This document shows, piece by piece, positions 23,414-30,182 of a stretch of DNA of 30,182 nucleotides. The stretch covers positions 1 through 30,182 of the forward strand of contig JAEDLE010000023.1 in assembly GCA_016295455.1 (NCBI GenBank), written 5' to 3'. This DNA comes from Bacteroidales bacterium (GTDB taxonomy: Bacteria > Bacteroidota > Bacteroidia > Bacteroidales > UBA932). The notes beneath the pieces are model-generated. The model was not told the origin of the DNA, ran no database searches, and saw nothing but the letters and a program-made list of their open reading frames with translations. The position numbers were made by a program, and so were the translations under genes. Positions within the stretch are counted from its first letter, which is position 1, and every line of letters begins with the position of its first letter.

Positions 23414-24931
23414 ATGAACGACAAGATATACATATTCGACACGACTCTCCGTGACGGGGAACAGGTCCCGGGATGCCAGCTCAACACCGTGGAGAAGATC
23501 CAGGTGGCGAAAGCGCTCGAAGACCTGGGAGTGGATGTGATTGAGGCGGGTTTCCCGGTATCCAGCCCGGGAGACTTCAACTCCGTGGTCGAGATTTCCA
23601 AGGCCGTGACCTGGCCTGTGGTCTGCGCCCTCACCAGGGCGGTAGAGAAGGACATAGACGCTGCTGCGGAAGCCCTCAGATACGCCAAGCACAAGCGTAT
23701 CCACACGGGTATCGGCACTTCTGACTCGCACATCCGCTACAAGTTCAACTCCACCAGGGAAGAGATAATCGAGCGTGCCGTCAGGGCGGTCAAGTACGCC
23801 AGGAAATACGTCGATGACGTGGAATTCTACGCGGAGGACGCCGGCAGGACGGACAACGAATACCTCGCCAGGGTCGTGGAGGCGGTTATCAAGGCAGGAG
23901 CAACCGTGGTGAACATACCGGACACCACGGGCTACTGCCTCCCCGAGGAATACGGCGCCAAGATCAAGTACCTGATGGAGCACGTCGACGGCATCGACAA
24001 GGCCATCATCTCCACCCACTGCCACAATGACCTGGGCATGGCCACGGCCAACACCATGGCGGGCATACTCAACGGCGCGCGCCAGTGCGAAGTGACCATC
24101 AACGGCATAGGCGAGAGGGCCGGCAACACCGCCCTCGAGGAAATCGCGATGATACTCCGCTGCCACAATGACATCGCCCTCCACACTGACCTCAACACCA
24201 AGAAGATATTCCCGCTGAGCCGCACTGTCTCAAGCCTTATGAATATGCCGGTGCAGGCCAACAAGGCCATAGTCGGAAGGAATGCCTTCGCGCATTCTTC
24301 GGGCATACACCAGGACGGGGTGCTGAAAAACGTTCAGACCTACGAGATCATAGACCCGAAGGACATAGGTCTGGACGAGAACAATATCGCCCTCACCGCC
24401 AGGAGCGGTCACGCCGCGCTCAAGTTCAGGCTTGAGATGCTCGGCATCAAGCCGACTCCGGAGAAGCTGGACAAGATCTATGACAACTTCCTCAAGATGG
24501 CTGACCAGAAGAAGGAGGTCAATGACGATGACCTGCTCGTGCTCGCCGGCGTGGAGAGGACAGCGAATGACCATATCAAGCTGGACTACCTCCAGGTGAC
24601 CACGGGTATGGGCGTGCGTTCTGTGGCAAGCATAGGTCTGGACATAGCGGGTGAGAAGTTCGAGGCTGCGGCAAGCGGAAACGGTCCTGTGGACGCCGCC
24701 ATCAAGGCCCTCAAGACCATAATCAGGCGCAATATGACCATCAAGGAGTTCACCATCCAGAACATCACCAAGGGTTCCGACGACATCGGAAAGGTGCATA
24801 TGCAGGTGGAGAGCGACGGCAGGGTCTATTACGGATTCGGCGCGAACACCGACATCATCACGGCTTCGGTCGAAGCGTATATCGATTGCATAAACAAGTT
24901 CAAGAAAACCGCAGATGAACACACTGTTTGA
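23414..24931 (+). CDS. leuA: 2-isopropylmalate synthase (LeuA)
   Basis: 505 residues, near the usual 510-520. It condenses acetyl-CoA with 2-ketoisovalerate, the first step of the leucine branch. TIM-barrel with DTTLRDGEQVPG (9-20), STHCHNDLGMATANT (metal-binding His pair), NGIGERAGN and HSSGIHQDG. The C-terminal LeuA allosteric domain starts around residue 375 (DYLQVTTGMGVRSVASIGL) and ends with YYGFGANTDIITASVEAYI, so leucine feedback inhibition is expected. ATG at 23414, preceded by an in-frame TTG at 23411. It overlaps leuC by 17 bases. Confidence 0.96.
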   Translation: MNDKIYIFDTTLRDGEQVPGCQLNTVEKIQVAKALEDLGVDVIEAGFPVSSPGDFNSVVEISKAVTWPVVCALTRAVEKDIDAAAEALRYAKHKRIHTGIGTSDSHIRYKFNSTREEIIERAVRAVKYARKYVDDVEFYAEDAGRTDNEYLARVVEAVIKAGATVVNIPDTTGYCLPEEYGAKIKYLMEHVDGIDKAIISTHCHNDLGMATANTMAGILNGARQCEVTINGIGERAGNTALEEIAMILRCHNDIALHTDLNTKKIFPLSRTVSSLMNMPVQANKAIVGRNAFAHSSGIHQDGVLKNVQTYEIIDPKDIGLDENNIALTARSGHAALKFRLEMLGIKPTPEKLDKIYDNFLKMADQKKEVNDDDLLVLAGVERTANDHIKLDYLQVTTGMGVRSVASIGLDIAGEKFEAAASGNGPVDAAIKALKTIIRRNMTIKEFTIQNITKGSDDIGKVHMQVESDGRVYYGFGANTDIITASVEAYIDCINKFKKTADEHTV

Positions 24932-26285
24932 CAAGATCTGGGACGCCCACGTGGTGAATATGATCGAGGACGGTCCCACTCAGCTCTATATAGACAGGCT
25001 CTACTGCCACGAAGTCACCAGCCCCCAGGCTTTCGAAGGCCTCAGGCAGAGGGGCATCAAGTGCTTCAGGCCGGAGAAGATCATATGCATGCCGGACCAC
25101 AACACCCCTACCCACGACCAGGACAAGCCTATAGAAGATCCCGTTTCGAAGAAGCAGGTGGACGAGCTTGCCAGGAATGTGGAGGAGTTCGGGCTCACCC
25201 ACTACGGAATGATGGATCCGCGCAACGGAATCATCCACGTCGTGGGTCCGGAGAGGGGACTCTCCCTCCCGGGCATGACCATCGTCTGCGGTGACTCCCA
25301 CACCTCCACCCACGGAGCGATGGGCGCCGTTGCCTTCGGTATCGGCACCAGCGAGGTGGAGATGGTGATGGCGTCCCAGTGCATCCTTCAGCAGAAGCCC
25401 AAGTCAATGAGAATCAGGATCGAGGGCAAGCTCGGCAAAGGCGTGACGGCCAAGGACGTGGCGCTCTACATAATGAAGATGATCTCCACTTCCGGCGGCA
25501 CCGGCTATTTCATCGAATATGCCGGACAGGTCGTCAGGGACATGTCCATGGAAGGCAGGATGACCCTCTGCAACCTCTCCATCGAGATGGGCGCCAGAGG
25601 CGGATTCGTGGCTCCGGACGAGAAGACCTTCGAATATGTCAAGGGCCGCGAGCACGCGCCCAAGGGCGAGGACTGGGACAAGGCTCTCGCATACTGGAAG
25701 ACGCTCTACAGCGGCGACGACGCCGTCTTCGACAGGGAAATCGTATATGACGGAGCGGACATCGAGCCAATGATCACCTACGGCACCAACCCCGGAATGG
25801 GTATGGGCATATGCTCGTCAATCCCCGCTGATGCAACACGCAAGGCTCTGGACTATATGGGATTCGAAGCGGGCGAATGCTTGCTCGGAAAGAAGATTGA
25901 CTATGTCTTCCTGGGTGCCTGCACCAACGGCAGGATAGAGGACTTCAGGGCTTTCGCATCCATAGCCAAGGGCAGGAAGAAGGCCGAGGGCGTGACAGCC
26001 TGGCTGGTTCCCGGTTCCTGGGAGGTGCGCAGACAGATCCAGGAGGAAGGTCTGGACAAGGTACTTGAGGAGGCAGGATTCGAGATACGCCAGCCTGGCT
26101 GCTCAGCCTGTCTCGCGATGAATGACGACAAGATTCCGGCAGGCAAGTATTCGGTATCGACCAGCAACAGAAACTTCGAAGGCCGTCAGGGTCCGGGTTC
26201 CAGAACTCTGCTCGCTTCCCCTCTCACCGCCGCCGCGGCTGCGGTTACAGGAGTTATCACGGACCCAAGAACCCTTATGCAGTAG
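24915..26285 (+). CDS. leuC: 3-isopropylmalate dehydratase large subunit (LeuC)
   Basis: 456 residues, typical for bacterial LeuC (about 465). With LeuD it isomerises 2- to 3-isopropylmalate. Aconitase family: VCGDSHTSTHGAMGAVAFGIG, and the three [4Fe-4S] cysteines Cys336 (GACTNGRIEDF), Cys396 and Cys399 (QPGCSACLAMN). C-terminal TSNRNFEGRQG is the expected family motif. Its start lies inside the leuA 3' end; leuD starts three bases after its stop. If the second synthase at 26876 makes citramalate, LeuCD could also serve isoleucine synthesis. Confidence 0.97.
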   Translation: MNTLFDKIWDAHVVNMIEDGPTQLYIDRLYCHEVTSPQAFEGLRQRGIKCFRPEKIICMPDHNTPTHDQDKPIEDPVSKKQVDELARNVEEFGLTHYGMMDPRNGIIHVVGPERGLSLPGMTIVCGDSHTSTHGAMGAVAFGIGTSEVEMVMASQCILQQKPKSMRIRIEGKLGKGVTAKDVALYIMKMISTSGGTGYFIEYAGQVVRDMSMEGRMTLCNLSIEMGARGGFVAPDEKTFEYVKGREHAPKGEDWDKALAYWKTLYSGDDAVFDREIVYDGADIEPMITYGTNPGMGMGICSSIPADATRKALDYMGFEAGECLLGKKIDYVFLGACTNGRIEDFRAFASIAKGRKKAEGVTAWLVPGSWEVRRQIQEEGLDKVLEEAGFEIRQPGCSACLAMNDDKIPAGKYSVSTSNRNFEGRQGPGSRTLLASPLTAAAAAVTGVITDPRTLMQ

Positions 26286-26288
26286 GAA

Positions 26289-26879
26289 ATGAAACAGAAA
26301 TTCGACATAATTGAAAGCAGCTGCATCCCTCTCCCTCTGGAGAATGTGGATACAGACCAGATAATCCCTGCCCGTTTCCTCAAGGCCACCACCAGGGAGG
26401 AGTCTTTCTTCGGGGAGAACCTCTTCAGGGACTGGAGGTATGACAGCGAGGGCAATCCGAAGAAGGATTTCGTGATGAACGACCCTTCCTACAGCGGCTG
26501 CATACTCGTCGCCGGAAAGAACTTCGGCAACGGCTCCAGCCGTGAGCATGCCGCATGGGCGATAGCCGGTGCGGGTTTCAGGGTAGTCATATCCAGTTTC
26601 TTCGCGGACATTCACAAGAACAACGAACTGAACAACTTCGTGCTTCCCGTGACCGTGTCCCCGGAGTTCCTGGCGGAGCTTTTCGATTCCATCGCCAAGG
26701 ACCACTCGACCAGGGTCAGGGTGGATGTCCCTGCCCAGACCGTGACCAACCTGGCCACGGGATCCAGCGAGCACTTCGAGCTCAACGGCTACAAGAAATA
26801 CTGCCTGATGAACGCGCTCGACGATATCGACTATCTCCTGACACAGAAAGACAGGATTGAAGAATACGAAAGGCGATGA
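26289..26879 (+). CDS. leuD: 3-isopropylmalate dehydratase small subunit (LeuD)
   Basis: 196 residues, typical (about 200). Swivel domain of the LeuCD enzyme. Motifs: PLPLENVDTDQIIPARFLK (16-34), the AGKNFGNGSSREHAAWAI active-site segment with the catalytic Ser-Arg, and VVISSFFADIHKNNELNN. Overlaps the following synthase gene by 4 bases (ATGA). Confidence 0.96.
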   Translation: MKQKFDIIESSCIPLPLENVDTDQIIPARFLKATTREESFFGENLFRDWRYDSEGNPKKDFVMNDPSYSGCILVAGKNFGNGSSREHAAWAIAGAGFRVVISSFFADIHKNNELNNFVLPVTVSPEFLAELFDSIAKDHSTRVRVDVPAQTVTNLATGSSEHFELNGYKKYCLMNALDDIDYLLTQKDRIEEYERR

Positions 26880-28405
26880 TCGAGATACTTGACACCACCC
26901 TCCGTGACGGAGAACAGACCGCGGGCGTGTCGTTCAACGCTGACGAGAAACTTGCCATATCCAGACTGCTCCTCGAGGAGCTCAAGGTGAACAGGATAGA
27001 GGTGGGCTCGGCCAGGGTGTCCCAGGGAGAGCAGGAGGCATTCTCAAAGATATGCTCCTGGGCCTCAACCTGCGGGCTGGCCGACCGTATCGAGGTCCTG
27101 GGCTTCGTGGACGGCGGCAAGTCCGTGGACTGGATAGCCGACGCCGGGGGCAAGGTGATCAACCTCCTGACCAAAGGTTCGCTAAAGCACGTCTCCGGAC
27201 AGTTGAAAAAGACCCCTCAGGAGCATCTGGAGGACATACGCCTGTGCATTTCCCTCGCTCACGAGAAAGGGCTGGAGGTCAATCTCTATCTCGAGGACTG
27301 GTCCAACGGCATGCTCCATTCGAAGGACTATGTGATGTTCCTGATGGAGGGCCTGAAGGACTGCGGAGTCAAGCGCTTTATGCTCCCCGACACCCTGGGC
27401 ATTCTGAATCCCTGGAATACGGCGGAACTGATGGGTGAGATGGTCAGCGCCTATCCTGACATCCATTTCGACTTCCACGCGCACAATGACTATGACCTTG
27501 CGGCGGGCAATGTATTCGCCGCCCTCAAGGCCGGAGCCAGAGGCGTGCACACCACCGTGAACGGACTGGGGGAAAGGGCGGGCAACGTCCCCGTGGCGAG
27601 TGTCCTGGGTCTGCTCAACGACCAGCTCCATATGGAGAACACCTTGGACGAGAGCAAGATAACCCACGTCAGCCGCTATGTCGAGACCATATCCGGAATC
27701 AGGATACCTGCGAACAAGCCTATCGTCGGTGAATCCGTCTTCACCCAGACCAGCGGAGTACATGCGGACGGGGACAAGAAGGACGGTCTCTACCAGAACG
27801 ATCTTCTTCCGGAAAGATTCGGAAGGGAACGCAAGTACGCACTGGGCAAGACCAGCGGCAAGGCGAACATAGTCAAGAATCTGGAGAGTCTCGGAATCAG
27901 CCTGAATCCGGAGCAGATGAAGCTTGTCACGCAGAGGGTTGTGGAACTGGGCGACAAGAAGGAGACCGTAACCCCGGAGGACCTGCCTTACATCATAGCC
28001 GATGTGCTGAAGGGCGGACACCACGAGGTACAGGAACATATACGCATTATCAACTACAGCCTCGTGCTGACCCGGAGCCTCAAGCCTCTGGCCAACCTGA
28101 GGATGAGCATACACGGTAAGGAATATGAGGCCAGCGCCTGCGGAGACGGTCAGTACAATGCCTTCATGAACGCTCTCTGGACCATATACAGCGGGCTGGG
28201 CAAGAGCCATCCCGTTCTTTCCGACTATCAGGTCAGCATCCCGCCGGGAGGAAAGACCGACGCCCTTGTGGAGACCACCATTTCCTGGAACTGGAACGGG
28301 CATGAGTTCAAGACCAGGGGTGTCGATTCCGACCAGACCGAGGCCGCCATCAAGGCCACTGCCAAGATGCTCAATATCATAGAGAATCAAGAAACTAACA
28401 GATAG
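26876..28405 (+). CDS. LeuA-like synthase, possible (R)-citramalate synthase
   Basis: 509 residues, second member of the isopropylmalate/citramalate/homocitrate synthase family in this operon. It has DTTLRDGEQTAGVSF (6-20), DFHAHNDYDLAAGNVFAA (metal His pair), NGLGERAGNVPVAS and QTSGVHADGDKKDG. A C-terminal LeuA-type dimer/allosteric domain follows (from about 385, KPLANLRMSIHGKEYEASA). It is clearly divergent from the leuA at 23414. Position inside a leu operon without ilvA suggests citramalate synthase (pyruvate + acetyl-CoA, feeding 2-ketobutyrate to isoleucine via LeuCDB), but a second isopropylmalate synthase is possible. Bacteroides species carry a comparable gene at the same place. I leave the symbol empty because substrate specificity is not certain. 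Confidence 0.85.
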   Translation: MIEILDTTLRDGEQTAGVSFNADEKLAISRLLLEELKVNRIEVGSARVSQGEQEAFSKICSWASTCGLADRIEVLGFVDGGKSVDWIADAGGKVINLLTKGSLKHVSGQLKKTPQEHLEDIRLCISLAHEKGLEVNLYLEDWSNGMLHSKDYVMFLMEGLKDCGVKRFMLPDTLGILNPWNTAELMGEMVSAYPDIHFDFHAHNDYDLAAGNVFAALKAGARGVHTTVNGLGERAGNVPVASVLGLLNDQLHMENTLDESKITHVSRYVETISGIRIPANKPIVGESVFTQTSGVHADGDKKDGLYQNDLLPERFGRERKYALGKTSGKANIVKNLESLGISLNPEQMKLVTQRVVELGDKKETVTPEDLPYIIADVLKGGHHEVQEHIRIINYSLVLTRSLKPLANLRMSIHGKEYEASACGDGQYNAFMNALWTIYSGLGKSHPVLSDYQVSIPPGGKTDALVETTISWNWNGHEFKTRGVDSDQTEAAIKATAKMLNIIENQETNR

Positions 28406-28407
28406 TT

Positions 28408-29478
28408 ATGAAAATGAAGATTGCCAAACTTCCGGGTGACGGAATAGGACCGGAAGTGGTGGAGCAGGCCGTCAAGGCGGTCGATGCGATTTGCGAGAAA
28501 TACGGGCACGAAGCCCAGTATGGTTTTGCATATGTAGGAGCCTGTGCCATAGAAAGATACGGCGACGCCTACCCTGACGTGACCCATCAGGTCTGTCTCG
28601 ATTCGGACGCAGTGCTCTTCGGAGCCGTGGGAGATCCGAAATATGACAACGACCCTACCTCCAAGGTACGTCCGGAGCAGGGTCTGCTAGCGATGAGGAA
28701 GAAACTCGGTTTATATGCCAACCTCCGTCCGGTGGAGACTTTCCCGTCCCTGGTGGACAAGTCCCCGCTGAAGACGTCCCTGGTGGACGGCGCGGACTTC
28801 ATGTGCGTGCGTGAGCTCACCGGAGGAATGTACTTCGGCGAGAAAGGCCGCAAGGACGGCGGAGACACCGCGTACGACACCAACATATACCATCGCTATG
28901 AGGTGGAGAGGATACTCAAGCTCTCTTTCGAATATGCCCTCAGGCGCCGCAGGAAACTGACCGTCGTGGACAAGGCGAATGTGCTCGAGTCTTCCCGTCT
29001 GTGGAGGCAGGTGGCGCAGGAAATGGCCCCTAAGTATCCTGAGGTCGAGACCGACTATATGTACGTGGACAATGCCGCGATGCAGCTCATACGCTGCCCG
29101 AAGTACTTCGACGTGCTCGTGACCGAGAACACTTTCGGTGACATACTCACCGACGAGGCCAGCTGCATCACCGGTTCGATGGGCCTTCTCGCCAGCGCAT
29201 CCATCGGAGAACACACCTCCGTCTTCGAGCCTATCCACGGTTCCTACCCGCAGGCAGCCGGCAAGAATATCGCAAACCCTGTGGCCACAATACTCTCCGC
29301 GGCTATGATGTTCGAATATGCCTTCGGGCTTATGGAGGAAGGCCGTGCCATCAGGAAGGCCGTTACGGCATCCATAGAACAGGGCATTGTCACCGAAGAC
29401 CTGGCAGCGGAAGGAGAGAAGAGATACAGCACCTCCGAAGTCGGCGACTGGATTGCATCATATATCAAGAACAACTAA
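28408..29478 (+). CDS. leuB: 3-isopropylmalate dehydrogenase (LeuB)
   Basis: 356 residues, typical. NAD-dependent oxidative decarboxylation of 3-isopropylmalate to 2-ketoisocaproate. Motifs: LPGDGIGPEVVEQAV, GAVGDPKYD, RPEQGLLAMRKKLGLYANLRPV, RELTGGMYFG, the catalytic Lys in VVDKANVLESSRLWR, NTFGDILTDEASCITGSMGL and EPIHGSYPQAAGKNIANP. Two bases separate it from the upstream synthase; ilvE begins 12 bases later. ATG at 28408 with another at 28414 (MKMK). Confidence 0.97.
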   Translation: MKMKIAKLPGDGIGPEVVEQAVKAVDAICEKYGHEAQYGFAYVGACAIERYGDAYPDVTHQVCLDSDAVLFGAVGDPKYDNDPTSKVRPEQGLLAMRKKLGLYANLRPVETFPSLVDKSPLKTSLVDGADFMCVRELTGGMYFGEKGRKDGGDTAYDTNIYHRYEVERILKLSFEYALRRRRKLTVVDKANVLESSRLWRQVAQEMAPKYPEVETDYMYVDNAAMQLIRCPKYFDVLVTENTFGDILTDEASCITGSMGLLASASIGEHTSVFEPIHGSYPQAAGKNIANPVATILSAAMMFEYAFGLMEEGRAIRKAVTASIEQGIVTEDLAAEGEKRYSTSEVGDWIASYIKNN

Positions 29479-29490
29479 CCTCTATCAGCT

Positions 29491-30182
29491 ATGGCAGAAT
29501 TTGACTGGTCAAACCTGGGATTCCATTACAGAAAGACCAACGCGATAATCGTAAGTTACTACAGGAACGGTGAATGGACACCGCTCACGGCATCGAAGGA
29601 TTTCGAGTTCCATCTCAGCGCATTCGCGGGTGTGTTCCACTATGCCAACGCCTGCTTCGAGGGCCTGAAGGCCTTCAGGGGTGCCGACGGCAAGGTGCGC
29701 CTTTTCCGTCCTGACGAGAACGCCAAGCGCATCAGACGCAGCGCAGCCCATCTGGATATGGCGGCTCCAAGCGAGGAGATGTTCATCGAAGCCTGCCTGA
29801 TGTGTGTCAGAGAGAACCTTGAGTTTCTCCCTCCATACGGATACGGAGCATCCATGTACCTGAGGCCTGTCATCGTGGGCATCAACCCCCAGCTCGGAAT
29901 CGCTTCGTCCGAAGAGGTACTCTTCGCCGTGATGTGTTCACCTGTGGGAACCTATTCGGGAGCGAAGAGTCTCTCCCCCGGCACGGCTGTGCTTGCAAGG
30001 AACTACGACAGGGCTGCACCTAACGGAACCGGAGCATTCAAGATAGCGGCAAACTACGCCACCTCGCTTCACCCATACAATATGGCGCACAGACAGGGCT
30101 ACAGGGAACTCCTTTTCCTGGATCCTGCCACAAAGACCAAGGTCGATGAGTTCGGTTCATCCAACTTCCTCGCCATCAAGGG
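29491..30182 (+). CDS. ilvE: Branched-chain amino acid aminotransferase (IlvE), 3' end cut by window
   Basis: First 230 codons; the gene continues past the right edge. PLP fold-type IV aminotransferase that converts the three branched-chain keto acids to Val, Leu and Ile. Visible: FHYANACFEGLKAFRGADGKVRLFRPD in two adjacent parts, YLRPVIVGINPQLG, and the PLP Lys184 in GAFKIAANYA, followed by VDEFGSSNFLAIK at the end of the window. The EFGSSN motif fits the longer (about 340-residue) BCAT subgroup also common in Bacteroidota. It is the last visible gene of the attenuated operon. Confidence 0.94.
   Translation, partial: MAEFDWSNLGFHYRKTNAIIVSYYRNGEWTPLTASKDFEFHLSAFAGVFHYANACFEGLKAFRGADGKVRLFRPDENAKRIRRSAAHLDMAAPSEEMFIEACLMCVRENLEFLPPYGYGASMYLRPVIVGINPQLGIASSEEVLFAVMCSPVGTYSGAKSLSPGTAVLARNYDRAAPNGTGAFKIAANYATSLHPYNMAHRQGYRELLFLDPATKTKVDEFGSSNFLAIK

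Noticed and set aside
27182..28390. A 402-codon minus-strand frame opposite the LeuA-like synthase
   Set aside because: Shadow of a well-supported gene; no recognisable motifs.
1..30182. Mobile elements, CRISPR arrays, defence or secondary-metabolite systems
   Set aside because: No transposase, integrase, direct-repeat array or defence-type gene was seen; all identifiable genes are housekeeping or biosynthetic.

Overview
The window is chromosomal, GC-rich and densely packed, and it reads as a member of the Bacteroidales. Start codons mostly lack Shine-Dalgarno sequences. Several intergenic regions carry the Bacteroidota-type promoter (TTTG, 19-21 bases, TAnnTTTG). The protein set (short class I ketol-acid reductoisomerase, RGGGHFSGR-type chorismate synthase, leuA-leuC-leuD-second synthase-leuB order) matches what I know of Bacteroidales. 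I cannot name genus or species. I see no phage genes, insertion sequences, CRISPR arrays or long repeats; this is a core-metabolism region with some unusual gene architectures.

Layout. 1-267: a textbook leftward promoter whose gene lies off the left edge (possibly an rRNA operon). 268-1567: a lipoprotein cyclophilin and, convergent with it, an exported protein of unknown function. 1723-5268: lepA, a GT2-type glycosyltransferase with an altered metal motif, and menA, with menG convergent to 5988. 5989-6437: a gene-free stretch containing a strong promoter followed about 75 nt later by a strong terminator (candidate small RNA or attenuated leader). 6438-6923: an unknown protein, then tRNA-Leu(CAA) on the minus strand with its own promoter. 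7160-11240: aroB, a fused aroD-aroA gene and aroC, all overlapping by 4 bases. 11296-16296: sufB, a PnuC-type transporter, a tiny exported peptide ORF, sufC, a much shortened sufD, ispE and tsaE. comM (16300-17844) is convergent.

18214-30182 is one continuous branched-chain amino acid operon: ilvD, ilvB, ilvN, ilvC, leuA, leuC, leuD, a second LeuA/citramalate-synthase-like gene, leuB and ilvE (cut by the right edge). It is preceded by a ribosome-mediated attenuator readable in the sequence. A consensus promoter drives a 26-codon leader peptide in which 14 residues are Ile, Val or Leu. Next comes a perfect 11-bp terminator with seven T's, and a competing 9-bp antiterminator whose 5' half overlaps codons 22-24 of the leader. 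This is the most interesting regulatory element here. The operon encodes the common valine/isoleucine steps, the leucine branch and the final transamination. Threonine deaminase (ilvA) is absent from the visible part.

The gene-free stretches of more than about 300 bases are 5989-6437 and 17845-18272; both are described below.
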